Assembly: GCA_037952775.1 (NCBI GenBank)
Contig: JBANAY010000004.1
Span: forward strand, 3,472,001 to 3,536,000
Direction: 5' to 3'
Origin: Clonostachys chloroleuca
Lineage: Eukaryota > Ascomycota > Sordariomycetes > Hypocreales > Bionectriaceae
Length of the DNA: 64,000 bases
Shown here: in pieces, positions 44,605 through 55,511 of the stretch
Position numbering within the stretch: the stretch's first letter is position 1
Layout: each line of letters opens with the position of its first letter
Translations under genes and position numbers: made by a program
The notes under the pieces: model-generated
The model's database searches: none
The model's input: only the letters and a program-made list of their open reading frames with translations
Told to the model about the DNA's origin: nothing

Positions 44605-45481
44605 CGAAAGGAGTAGTTAGTTAGTTTGAGAAAGCAATTTGATGACGCGGCACATATGTTCAATCGAGCTGTGCATGCTAAGAATGATGCTACTTGTAAT
44701 TGAATCTCCAGGGCATATCACCATGGCTGATGCTGAAATCATGAGCAAACTGATTTCTAAAGACTTAAGAACTAATCTTTGACAAGGAAAAAATGAACCA
44801 TCACACATGAAACGCCTTGCAGAATCTTCAAGTGTCGTATCTATCGTTCCCATTAATTAATCCTCTCCCCAAACATAACGATCCTGTTTCTCGCCATGTA
44901 TTAGAGTAACCCATTATGAATATTTGGTGAACTAACATGACATTTGATTGTAATAAGGTTATGCGCACGTGGTATAGGGAAAGTAACATTACTAGAACAA
45001 TGATCATGGAAACAGTTATCTGAGAGTTACCGAAGACTAATACATTGGACTGTTGATTCTCTGGTTTCTCCTTATCGGCTTTGTCTAAATCCGGAGAGAA
45101 CCACTTCCGGTGAGCCCGCATCACGTTGAACCGACCTGCCCAAAAGCTATTTCGACCCACCTGTATTGCGACAAGAGCATTCGTTGAGCACGTTTATACT
45201 GTCTCACTGGGAAGGTCCCAAGAAAACGGATACGACAAACTAACTTGTTTACAAGGAACTAGCGAATGCAAGGTAACCACACACTTCCGGGGCTCTGGGT
45301 CTCGTGTTGTGATTGAGCACATTATACGTTACCTAGGCATCTTATTAGTCCATATGGACCAAGCCATGGGTTATAAATCGCCTCTACGCTGGCCCATGAG
45401 CACGTTATTCGCGCGTTTCGACCTAATGTCTTAGATAACACTCTAGAATACGGAGGGTTGGAGAGCGCCTAAAATCTTAGA
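44605..45481. other. intergenic between PL4 and subtilisin genes
   Basis: No supported gene; an unsupported 110-codon minus ORF and an unsupported 102-codon plus ORF are present. Contains the subtilisin promoter near its right end. Confidence 0.5.
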
Positions 45482-47792
45482 ATGCGGAGGACATTGCTTA
45501 TGGCCGCCTTGGCAGGTTGGCTACCTTGTTCTCTGGCCGGCCGAAACACTACCGCCTCCAGGGAAATCGTTACAGGAACATACCTGGTTGAGTTGTCAGA
45601 TGATTCGGTTAGTCAAACCTTATGCTCAACTTGAAGCTCCTGCCACTGAATTTTGATAGAACTCCGGGTCTTTCTATCAGGGCCTCTCTGAAGAGGTGGG
45701 AGAGGTATCTCAGCGCCTGAATATCGACTCGGCTTTATTTAGAGGTGTTTCTTTCAGCTTGAAAAACGTCTCAGATGACGGGGCTCGAGTGATTGAGCGC
45801 ATGTCTCAAGTCAAGAGTATTTGGCCTGTATCACTCATTCCAACGCCAGACCCGGAGATACGCTGGACTGGAGAAGATGCAGATTTCAGCAAGATATCCA
45901 ACCTAGATGCTGAAAGTGTTTACGCTCCTCATCGTATGACACAGGTAGATAAGCTTCATGAAAAAGGGTACAAAGGCAATGGCACGCGCATCGCCATTGT
46001 TGACACCGGCGTGGATTACAAGCACCCAGCGCTTGGAGGATGTTTCGGTCCCGGATGCCTAGTTAGTTTTGGTACGGATCTGGTTGGCGACGACTACAAC
46101 GGATCCAACATGCCCGTTCCGGATGATGATCCATTTGATACATGTATTGGACACGGGACTCATGTTGCGGGTATCATCGCGGCACAGACGAATCCCCTTG
46201 GATTCATTGGTGCCGCGCCAGAGGTTGAGCTCGGGATGTACCGCGTATTTGGGTGTGCGGACAGTGTTGGAACGGACGTTCTTATTGCGGCATTCATCCA
46301 AGCATACAAAGACGGTGCCGACATAATCACTGCCTCTATAGGCGGGTTGAACGGGTTTGAAGAAGAGCCATGGAGTGTTGTCGCAAGTCGCATTGCGCTG
46401 GAGGGCGGAGTTCCGGTCACTATCGCCGCAGGTAACAAGGGTCAAGAAGGCCTGTTCTACGCCAGTTCAGCAGCGGGTGGTAATGGTGTGATGGGAATAG
46501 CTTCATTTGACAATGATGACTACGTCTCTTATGAGAATGGTCAGCTAGTCACCACCCCTGATCCTAACGGAGGGTTTCCTTCCTACTTCTCCTCTTGGGG
46601 TCCGTTATTTGAACTCCAAGTCAAGCCCCAGTTTGGTGCGCCTGGAGGGGGGATTTTATCCACATATCCTACTGCTATGGGAAGTTATGCAGTTCTGTCG
46701 GGCACATCCATGGCAACCCCTTTGGCTGCGTCTGTTGTTGCCCTCATCGGTCAAGTCAAGGGCAAGTTCGACCGACAGCTTATCGAGAACGCTCTTGCAG
46801 CCACTGCTGTTCCCAATTTACTTAGCTACAACGGGGTATACCCTTATCTTGCCCCCATTCCGCAGCAGGGGGCTGGTCTCGTCAAGGCGTACGATGCGGC
46901 GTTCGCGAAGACACTCGTGGATACGCCGAACATTAGCTTCAACGACACTGAGTACTTCAAGTCAGAGGTCAACATTGGCATCACCAATACGGGAAGCGAA
47001 TCAATCTCTTACAAGCTCGGAAATGCGGCGTCTGTAACTGCTTTTACCCTTTACGAGAACTCAGTCTGGCCGGAGAGCCTTCTGATGGAGATTACCGACA
47101 AAGCCGCCTCTCTGCGATTTGAGCCAGAGACGCTCACGCTCGAGCCTGGCTCTTCTGCCACTGTCAAAATATTCGCGACACCCCCCGAGGGTTTACTTGC
47201 TCAGAGAATACCGGTGTATTCCGGGTTTGTCACCTTGAACGCCACCAATGGCGAGAACTTGTCAATTCCTTATCAAGGAGTAGCTGGGAAGATGCGTGAT
47301 ACCGTCGTTTTGGAACAAGAGAGGAGCTACCTCACCGAGACTGAGGATCCTCTGATGAACGAGGTGGCCAACGGAACAATCTTTGTTTTGCCAGCGCCCG
47401 AAGGGGTGGAAGCTAAGAATTCTAGCTTTTATGAGAACAAGTGCCAAGTCCGCCCTTTCGGAGTTCTTCCTCAAATGTTTTACTTGTTGCCTATGGGGTC
47501 TCCAGAGATCCGTATTGAAGTCGTACCTTTGGCCTGCAATGGATGCAACGCCACAGAACACCTAGGGACAGCGTCTATAGGCAACATTGCTGGATTCCCA
47601 CAGGTGTACGTTCCTCCTTGGGGTTATCTTGCCCCGTGGGACGGCTTGCTTAATGATGGGACGTATGCCCCGGCAGGGACTTATAAGTTTCTTATTAGGG
47701 CATTGAAGATTTTTGGTGATAGAACGAAGGCAAGTGACTATCTCGACGTTGAAACACCGGCGTTTAGAATTGTTTATGCTCGGGATGAGTAG
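45482..47792 (+). CDS. secreted subtilisin-like serine protease (S8) with C-terminal Fn3-like domain
   Basis: Extracellular endopeptidase of 752 aa. Exons 45482-45607 and 45660-47792 (GTTAGT..GATAG, phase 0). Signal peptide MRRTLLMAALAGWLPCSLAG, a propeptide-inhibitor-like region up to about residue 140, then the peptidase domain with the full triad Asp157 (IVDTGVDYKHP), His207 (GHGTHVAG), the oxyanion Asn in TIAAGNKG and Ser392 (SGTSMATP). A long C-terminal part carries the Fn3-like ITNTGSESISYKL and VTLNATNGENLSIPYQG strands seen in large fungal subtilases (Pr1C/minor extracellular type). Several Asn-x-Ser/Thr sites suggest N-glycosylation. Ends in FRIVYARDE. Neighbouring the PL4 gene, it adds to the secreted degradative set. 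Confidence 0.94.
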
Positions 47793-48133
47793 CGCTCTAG
47801 ATGTTGCTGTACAGGGCTATTTCAATTAAGAAGTGCATATTGAATATAGTTCCTTTTAAGCCCCCTGAAGGACAATTAGTACAAGACATCTAAATGGAAC
47901 AATAAATGAAAGTGAAGATCTGTTAGTGTTGTTGATTTATACCCAACCATCAAGACTTGTGCGAGGAAGAACAAGCCAGAAGCAGTAAATTCGATATAGA
48001 AGGACTTGATCTACTAAGCAGATTCCGAAGAACCAAATTATAGTACAGAAGATAAACATGCGATTGTTGGGATGATTGTAGTTATGTATTAAAAGAGACA
48101 CTCCTTCACTGATTGCTCACTCAGAGTTGTACG
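47793..48133. other. convergent intergenic region
   Basis: AT-rich 3' ends of the subtilisin and TauD genes; nothing else visible. Confidence 0.6.
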
Positions 48134-49240
48134 TTATGATACAGGTGCCGGTTGCGAGCCATATGGGATCATTCTCACCATATGCCTCCTCTCGTTGTCT
48201 TCAAAATCAGGCACAGCGGAATGTCCGGCAGATCTCTGGTCCCAAATTACAACAGTTCCAGGCTCCCATCGCACACGACAGCTGAAGTCTAGGCTACGTA
48301 TGTGGTTATGTAGAAAGGACAACAGGTTCTGAGACTCCTCGGGCAGAAACCCTTCGACTTGGCGCGCGATGGTTGGATTCACGAACAGTGCCGGCTTACC
48401 CGTCACTGGATGCTTTATCACGAGGGGATGAGTAGCGTTAATCGCTTCGGCAAGAGCTCGCTCCGCGCCGACTCGTCTCACTTCGCCTTCAGATGCTGAC
48501 GTGTGAAGCAGCTTGAGAGAGTGGAGGGTTTCTCTAAATGCGGGAGAGAGAGCCTCATATGCGGCAGTGAGCGATGTGAAGGCTGTATCACCTCCTCCTG
48601 CCTTTGGGCTTTCCAGGACCCAGAAGAAGGTGGTCGATGGGACATTGGGAGTGAATGTCTGGTCAATGTGCCATAGGTCATAGGTGGTTCGAGCACCTAA
48701 GAGGGTTCTCAAGTTTCCGCTGTAGTAGAAGTCAGTCCTGTCCCGGGTTTTGCACAATGCTCTGGGGTCTCTTACGCCTTTTCGTCTGCATAGACCACGT
48801 GGAATTCAGGGCCTGTCCCCTCGGGGTACCCCATGGTAGGATGGAGATGGAGCGGTCCGTAATGCTTGACGATCTCCCGCTGGCGATCGAACCCAACATC
48901 TGCGAAATCTTGATCTCTCTACGCAGGGCTTTGTTAGCTTCAGCACTGGAGGTAAGAGCACGCCATTCCTCACAAATACTACAACGCCTCTTTCGGCGGC
49001 TAGAAGAGCTATTTCATCCAGTCCCTCCTTTCCCAACTGACTGATCTGGACGCCCCTGATTTCAGTACCTATCCTCGGAGTGATGCGAGAGACACTGGCA
49101 CCCTTGGCCAGGAGGGACGGTTTGGCAGGGTCTGCCCGCAATCCTGGCTCATCCCCAGCAAACGGAGGCAGAGCGGTTGGGGTGGCATACCCATCTGGCC
49201 GGGTAGGCAAGTAGTTGGGATACAATGGCTCGGATGACAT
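48134..49240 (-). CDS. TauD-type Fe(II)/2-oxoglutarate dioxygenase
   Basis: Probable taurine/sulphonate- or aryloxyalkanoate-type dioxygenase, cytosolic, 331 aa. Exons 49240-48974, 48918-48776 and 48719-48134. Splicing restores VVVF-RDQDFADVG and HVVYADEKAGN, both typical of fungal TauD proteins. Iron ligands: His154 and Asp156 in LWHIDQTF, the distal His in GHSAVPDF; the C-terminal Arg set is RRHMVRM. The pattern PLHLHPTMGYPEGTGPEF precedes the HxD. The start ATG 49240 precedes a short YLPTRPDGY tail common in these fungal enzymes. It is divergent from the pantothenate-type MFS at 50052, a combination often seen for sulphonate or carboxylate catabolism (inference). Confidence 0.93.
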
Positions 49241-50051
49241 GATTTCTCACTTATTTTACGATGAGGTCAAGGATGATTCTATCCATGTTCTCATGCTACC
49301 GGCGACCGCTTTATCTTGCAATCTGCCCTATGGGAATAGGTTTAAATCATGGCCGAAGCCGGCTCACACGACTTGGTCTGCATGAGCTGTCGGGCTTGGC
49401 CCGACTCCACCAAAGTGGAAATTTTGGGCGACGTTGCAGTCTTCCGCCATTGCTTCTGCTGATGGCGTAATGGACCAACAACCAATCAATCACACATCTC
49501 ATGGCTTTCGGGGTGCTTAGATTGATCGGAATTTGAACCGGTTCAATGTCAGCCAGCGCTATCATTGGTAGTTGCCCATCACGGTGCATCGCAACTATCG
49601 CGGTGCGCTCTAATTTACATTGCTAAGCAAGCGAGCTATATGAGGTTTTCTAGTGGAGAATAGTATGCACGGCAATTGAAGCATATCTTTAATATGCTGT
49701 GGCAGATGTGGGCCGGAGGAGATCCATGTGGCTGGATCATGGATGAAGCTTGTATCGATAGTGTTTTGCGTCATCTCTAGTCTCAGTATCGTGATGGCTA
49801 CCCCAGTCCTCCGGCCAAGAAACGACAGGGCCAGCAGTGTCTTCAGGCCTGCTAGCTGGTACTGAGTGACATTTCTTCGGCTTGGGGCCGATTTACACTC
49901 ATGGTAGATCATATAAAGATCTGCTCCAACCTCGTCAGCTTTACCTACTTCTTTTGCTGTAAGGTCTCAGGCAAGCGGTCATCAGAACCTTCGAAATTCA
50001 ACACCGATAATTTCCTGTGTCTTATTTCTCTGCATTGAGACAAGCCTGGCG
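49241..50051. promoter_or_regulatory. shared promoter region of TauD dioxygenase and MFS carrier
   Basis: 811-bp divergent region without a gene. A short palindrome TTGAACCGGTTCAA lies near 49534-49547, an unusually symmetric sequence that could be an operator. Confidence 0.4.
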
Positions 50052-51542
50052 ATGGTGGCAACCGATAGCCTCAAGCAGGACGCAGAGTCCGAGGAGCATC
50101 GATATGTCCCTCCACAAGAATCTACGTCGTGGCTCGCAAGAGTACATCCGTATTTCAAGGACCCAGCCCATGTATTAGTCTTCAAGCTCGACGTCTTGCT
50201 TCTAGTATGGGCATTCATAGCTGGCCTGTTCAAGGACATGGACCAGTCTGCGACGACGGCCGCCTACGTATCTGGGATGAAGGAGGATCTTTCTCTATAC
50301 GGCAACGAATTGGTCGAGTTCACGACCTATTTCTCAATCGGATACGCTCTATTCATTGTGCCTTCGCAGCTCATCCAGACAAAGGTTCGGCCATCAATCT
50401 TCCTACCGATTTGCGAAATTATCTGGGGTCTTTTCACCCTCTTCACATATGCGGCTCCCAATGCGAAGACCATCTTCGCCCTGCGCTTCTTTCTCGGTGT
50501 CTTCGAATCTACATCCTGGCCCGGCATCGTGAACCTGATATTTAATTGGTACACGCCCAAGGAGCTTGGCAAGCGACTCGCCATCTTTGGCGTTAGCGGT
50601 GTGGCTGGAAATATGTTCTTGGGTATTGTACAGGCTGCGCTGTACAACAATCTCAACGGGTCACTGGGCCTTGCGGGATGGCAGTGGCTCTTTATCGTGT
50701 CTGGGGCCATGACTATCTTTTGGGGCATCGTTGGTTTGGCAGTCATCCCGGATTCGCCTGCAATTACCAGGGCTCTGTGGCTTACAGAAGAGGAGAGAGA
50801 GCTCTCAAAAACTCGGATGAATGACCATGGAACCAAGACGTCAGACATTATCCCTTTCAAGCTTTTGCTGCAGAAGATCAAGCTCTTGCTGAAGAGTCCG
50901 ATCTCATACCTCTTCCTTGCTGCCTATCTTCAGTTCGCATGGAGTCAGAGAGCCAACTCTTATTTTCTTCTCTTCCTCAAGGGCCTGAAGAACGACGACG
51001 GAACAGCTCGATACTCTGTCTATACCGTCAACTTGATCCCCTTGGGAGGATACGGGATTAGCATCGTCTGCAACATCGGATTGAACGCGATCAGTGATTG
51101 GAAAGGCTGGCGTTGGCAGGTGTCAGTCGGGGCGGCAACTCTTCAGCTCATAGCCACGTCCGTCCTCTCTGGTTGGCCCGACTCGTGGAAAGTCATTATG
51201 GCTTTCTACTTTCTCACCTTTGCGACGGCAGCGTGGGGATACGCGTTGATTGCATGGCTTGCCGAGATATTGCGCAAGGAGCCCGAGGTTCGGTCGATTT
51301 TGGTTGCCCTCGCCGTCACTCTTGTGTATGCAGGGCATGCTTCCATCCCATTGAGAGCCTGGCGAGTAGCCGATTCTCCTAAATACCCAGTTGGCTTCCC
51401 TCTTGCGGCAGCTTTCAGTGTTGGTAGTATTCTTTCGATTCTCGGGCTGCGATTCTATATCAAGAGATATCCAGACATCTTAGACTGGGGTTTGGGGGGA
51501 AATAGTCGGGATCGTTCTGATACAGAGGAAGAGAACGCCTAA
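50052..51542 (+). CDS. MFS transporter, Dal5/pantothenate-type
   Basis: Intronless carrier of 496 aa. Same subfamily as 2123-3796: MDQSATTAAYVSGMK, YGNELVEF, SIGYALFIVPSQLIQTK, RFFLGVFESTSWPG and FNWYTPKELGKRL, with about 12 hydrophobic segments and a C-tail of about 30 charged residues. The shared blocks run through most of the protein, so the two arose by duplication; the other copy carries two introns in its first half, absent here. Position divergent to TauD suggests uptake of that enzyme's substrate, but pantothenate, allantoate or similar acids remain alternatives. Start ATG 50052, in a good context. Confidence 0.94.
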   Translation: MVATDSLKQDAESEEHRYVPPQESTSWLARVHPYFKDPAHVLVFKLDVLLLVWAFIAGLFKDMDQSATTAAYVSGMKEDLSLYGNELVEFTTYFSIGYALFIVPSQLIQTKVRPSIFLPICEIIWGLFTLFTYAAPNAKTIFALRFFLGVFESTSWPGIVNLIFNWYTPKELGKRLAIFGVSGVAGNMFLGIVQAALYNNLNGSLGLAGWQWLFIVSGAMTIFWGIVGLAVIPDSPAITRALWLTEEERELSKTRMNDHGTKTSDIIPFKLLLQKIKLLLKSPISYLFLAAYLQFAWSQRANSYFLLFLKGLKNDDGTARYSVYTVNLIPLGGYGISIVCNIGLNAISDWKGWRWQVSVGAATLQLIATSVLSGWPDSWKVIMAFYFLTFATAAWGYALIAWLAEILRKEPEVRSILVALAVTLVYAGHASIPLRAWRVADSPKYPVGFPLAAAFSVGSILSILGLRFYIKRYPDILDWGLGGNSRDRSDTEEENA

Positions 51543-51664
51543 GGGCGCAAGTGGTAGGGTGTGGATGTAATAGAAGCCAATGATTTCAAGCAAGCAGAAG
51601 GTACAACTATCTCAAGCAAATTGAATTATATCCGAGCGTGACAAGTCTAGTTTAGCCCCGCTTG

Positions 51665-52756
51665 CTACTTAGTTTCCCCTACTTGCGTCTCTCCCTCTCC
51701 ATCGTCTTCAACATCAATATTTTGTACTGTTGTATCACCCTCCCTGAGAACCTTTCTCATTTCCTCGCTTCCATGTTTTGCATATTCCATCGCACTCCCA
51801 AAATTCCCCTTCTGATGCGGATCAGCCCCATGTTGCAGTAGCCATCTCACTCGCTCAACCGCTCCTGCCATCACGGCGTGCACAATAGGATACCGTGGCG
51901 CCATGTGGCGGGTTTCGAGTCTTTGATTCACCTTGGCGCCTCGATCGACGAGTAGGCTCATCACTGGTATCCTGCCCATATCGAATTCCTTGGTTGACGT
52001 AACTCGGCCAGCGTGAGGGTTTGCTCCAGGCGGAGACACTCCCGCTGCAAAGTGTAGCGGTGTGCCATTCTCGATTTCAGCACCTGCTTCCAACAGCATC
52101 TTGACTGCCTCTATTGTTCCTCGTGCGGCAGCTGCCTCGAGCGCGGCACATGAATTCGATTCAGGCTCGCCGGTCCCGGTTAGATGACTGTACTGAGTGC
52201 TATGATTGGGGTTCACTCCATGGTCCAACAGCCATCGGAGAACGCTGATATTTGTGACAACTCTGGGAAGCATGGCAGCCCCTTGATAGTATGGGGAGTT
52301 GGGACTCCAGCCATGGTCTGCCAAAAGATCAAGAAGGGGCGCCTGGAGATCGGATGGTGCCGCAAGGACATTGTGAACAGCCAGCCGAGCAATTGGCGCA
52401 CCGCTTTCTAGCAGGTAGCGAGTGGCCTCGACATTGCCGCCGTTCAGAGCCGCAACAAGGCCATGATGAAGAAATGCCGGCGTAGGAGTTTTCGAGCCAA
52501 TCGCTGCTCGTATCGCATCTACCGGCCCTCTCCGACAAGTTGACTGGAACGGGGTTGGGATAGCGGAGGAGTACGGCATCAAGCTAATGTATTCAGCATC
52601 TTCAAGCTCAATTATAGGTATGTCATCATGGAGAGAATGCATGATGTTGGAGTTCCCCTGCCTCTGAGCGGTCTGCTGCCGTTGAGCCGCTTCCATCCTC
52701 CGTCGTCTCATTGCCTCCATTGCCATCTGCATTCGACGTTGTTGTTCCGCTGCCAT
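51665..52756 (-). CDS. ankyrin-repeat protein
   Basis: 363 aa, one exon, start ATG 52756. The first 35 residues are a Met/Arg/Gln-rich helix, possibly a coiled coil or nuclear signal. Ankyrin-like repeats follow, roughly residues 90-340: VAALNGGNVEATRYLLESGA, SVLRWLLDHGVNPNHS, AAARGTIEAVKMLLEAGAEI, TPLHFAAG, MSLLVDRGAKVNQ, and AVERVRWLLQHGADPHQKG. The tail is acidic (DVEDDGEGETQ). A protein-interaction scaffold with unknown partner; the gene stands convergent with the MFS carrier, only 122 bp apart. Confidence 0.88.
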   Translation of the reverse strand: MAAEQQRRMQMAMEAMRRRRMEAAQRQQTAQRQGNSNIMHSLHDDIPIIELEDAEYISLMPYSSAIPTPFQSTCRRGPVDAIRAAIGSKTPTPAFLHHGLVAALNGGNVEATRYLLESGAPIARLAVHNVLAAPSDLQAPLLDLLADHGWSPNSPYYQGAAMLPRVVTNISVLRWLLDHGVNPNHSTQYSHLTGTGEPESNSCAALEAAAARGTIEAVKMLLEAGAEIENGTPLHFAAGVSPPGANPHAGRVTSTKEFDMGRIPVMSLLVDRGAKVNQRLETRHMAPRYPIVHAVMAGAVERVRWLLQHGADPHQKGNFGSAMEYAKHGSEEMRKVLREGDTTVQNIDVEDDGEGETQVGETK

Positions 52757-53249
52757 CGCTGGAATATTTGCTGCCCACCTCGAAGGACTGGTCTTATACT
52801 TTGGCCCGAACGGTCGCTTTCTGAGGAACTGACTCTTACATTTGTCTCGAAGATTGGTCAGAGATGTGAAGGAGAAGAGAAGGACGGGGTAAAAATAGAT
52901 ACAGCCTGTATGGTGGAGGCCAGTTTATGTCCGACACAGGCGTCATATGGGGCCAACATCGCTATTTTAGAATCTGAAATTGAGGCGGAGGCTGGCAAAT
53001 AATGGGTCATTGCCACTAACCAGCCATCGGCTCATGCCTGTTTCATGATGATTGCCTAGTGCCTCAAACGTTTATTCCTCGTTAAGTCATTACTCTACGT
53101 CTAATTAGAATGTAGGTGCCGTGGTTATCTCCAGCAAAATCGACAAATTGTGAGAGCCTTTGCAGCGCCAACCATATCTATACTAATTATACAAGGTGAA
53201 TTTATATCACACCGACCGACCATTCCCATCTTTAATGTACGGTCCCATG
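52757..53249. other. intergenic, promoter of the ankyrin gene
   Basis: No supported gene; 3' flank of the Zn2Cys6 regulator to the right. Confidence 0.55.
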
Positions 53250-55188
53250 CTACTCATTCATCCACCAATTGGAAATGCCTCCATCTGGGCCAAGGGTACC
53301 ATACCACCCGCAGGCCCCATCCATCAAGTCGGCGTTGGCAAAGATATTACCGCTTGGTGGTCCATCTTGATCGCATACACCTGTACTTCCACGTAACAGG
53401 CTTGATCCTTGGTTTGAACTGGATGATTCGCTGCTGGTACCGTCGTTCTTGTATTCCAACTTGAGCACGTGACGTGCGATGATTTGGATCTCCTTGACAT
53501 TGCGAGCGGTCCTGGGCCACAGTTCGGCCAGCGCCTTGAGACATCCAATTTGAAGGCGTATTTGATCCCTTGCCACTTCAAGTTCCCTTCCCTTCAGCAG
53601 ATAATTACAGGCAGAGAGCAATGCCAGCGTGCCCTCGCTGACGGTGCAGGTCGTGAATGGCGAGTGGTGGAAGGGCCGAACTGGCAACGCCAAAAGACGT
53701 ATCTGGGCCTCAACTGCACGCAAAATCCGCACCGTGTGTACGTTCACAAGATCAGGTGTTGGCGTGTCTGGCGGGGGTTCTCGAGCACAGCTGGATATGT
53801 CCTCGACCGCGTTGAATTTGAGATCCGATAAGGGCCTATGCAGACCAATAGTAGCACTGTAATAGGAAGAAAAACAGATCAGCATTCCGTAACATGGCAT
53901 CCGTGCGCGCAGACTTACACATGAAGGATCAGGTGCGCCTGGAACATGAGCTCATCAATCTCCCCAGTTTTAGTCATGACTACCTGCTTGGACTTGGGGA
54001 GAAGAAGAAGCCACGCATCGGCAGTTGAGTCGAATTTCTGAATTAACTGTTCCGAGTCCTCTTTGGTGACAAATTTTGGCAAACTAGTCATAGCCGATAT
54101 GCCACATCGTACAGCACCAATAAGATAAGCGAAGGAGGAGAAAACAGTTTCCTCGAAGCTGAACTCCCGGGAGTCAAACTCTTCGAGAGTTCGAGGTTCG
54201 GGGATATCCTATATGACGGCTGGTTAGTATCTCGAGAGATTTCAACAACACTAACAAAGGCGGTGCTTGAAAAACGTACTCCTGATTCGTACTCATGGTC
54301 TTCGCAGGGCAAGTCGGTTGTGTGTTTGACATGCTGGAAGGCGAAGATCCTAGTACCCAACGTCCCTGCGTAAGAGCAATCGACAACGTAAAGCAGCCAC
54401 CAGGTCCTGCGCCACATCTCAGCCAGGACAGGGTCTCCGTTACCGTGATGCGGCGCAAACCCCTGTTGATACATTCCAAGCTCAAGGGCAAGTGCGGAAG
54501 CCATGTCCATTTGTTGCTTAGCCTCCGCATTGTAACCAAACCAAAACAGCGGGATGGAGTATAGAAGCCGGCATAGGACCAGGATAGGATCTTTGTCTAA
54601 GACTTGCGTGAATGAGGCTTCAAGGGAGCTCCTTAGTGGGGTCGACCATTCTCGATAGCTGTATATATGGCCAATAAATCGCAAGACTTGGATCAATGGA
54701 TTCAGTTGGTTTGCCCTGACCATGTCCTGGCAGAGTCTAATCAGGTGCTTCCGGGGAGGAGCCACGGGGTGAAACTTATGGAAGTTCTTGTAGTATGATT
54801 CTACCAAGGGGTCAAGGGTTCCAGGATTGGGGATGTTGTAGTCAATGGAGAGTGGCGGTGTGATTTCGCTGGCCCATTCGATGCCAATATCAACATCCTC
54901 AGAGAGGTCAATGCCGTTGTGATCTTGCTGAAGTCCCGTCGACCTCGGCGGGCTTGGAGGATAGCCAGTCTCAGCGGCAGTCAGCTTCCTGCGTCTTTCT
55001 GCAAGCGCAGCACGGTCGAGGCCGCCACGACGAGACTCGGTGTAGTCGCATTCCTTGGAGGTCTCGACACACCTGGTGCATCGCGGGCGTTGACCATCGC
55101 ATTTGATGTGGCGGGACCGGCAGGGGAGGCAGGCCAGCGACGAGCGGGTCAACCGGCGCTTAGATGCTAGGCTATCGGCTGTCTCCAT
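53250..55188 (-). CDS. Zn2Cys6 fungal transcription factor
   Basis: Nuclear regulator of 601 aa. Exons 55188-54280, 54208-53919 and 53856-53250; introns have donors GTACGT and GTAAGT, and a clear CTAAC branch in the first. The zinc cluster is at residues 20-47: C20-x2-C-x6-C-x6-C-x2-C-x6-C, beginning LACLPCRSRHIKCDG and followed by a basic and a linker region. The middle homology (fungal_trans-like) part shows MVRANQLNPLIQVLRFIGHIY, and RRTWWLLYVVDCSYAGTLG. The true start is 55188; sequence upstream in the frame begins with TTG only. It could control one of the neighbouring catabolic pairs, though no direct evidence. Confidence 0.92.
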
Positions 55189-55511
55189 AACAGCAAGTGC
55201 TGAGAATGCGGTTAAAATCGCTAGGGTGGTGGATAGGGGTGATTGTGTCGTGATCGAGTCTTGAGCTGTTGCTTGGTTGGAGTCGAAGCAAGTCAAAGAT
55301 GCTGCTCGTCAGCGGGAATTCGGGTAATCGGGTATCCGATCTGACCCACATTTCTCTGATAGCAGATAACGGCTGTGGCTTGGCTCTCAATGGCTCTGTT
55401 AAGGCTGACCGCATCTTTCATCTGATATCATGATGATGTTCATCAACTCGTGTTCTTCCATTCATTCAATTCATGCTGCGTCTTATAGAAATCCATGCTA
55501 CGTCTAAAAGA
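55189..55511. other. short promoter region of the Zn2Cys6 regulator
   Basis: 323 bp between the regulator start and the 3' end of the next minus-strand gene; nothing else seen. Confidence 0.5.

Noticed and set aside
55188..55296. N-terminal extension of the Zn2Cys6 regulator
   Set aside because: The extra 36 residues begin at a TTG; the first ATG at 55188 lies directly before the zinc cluster.
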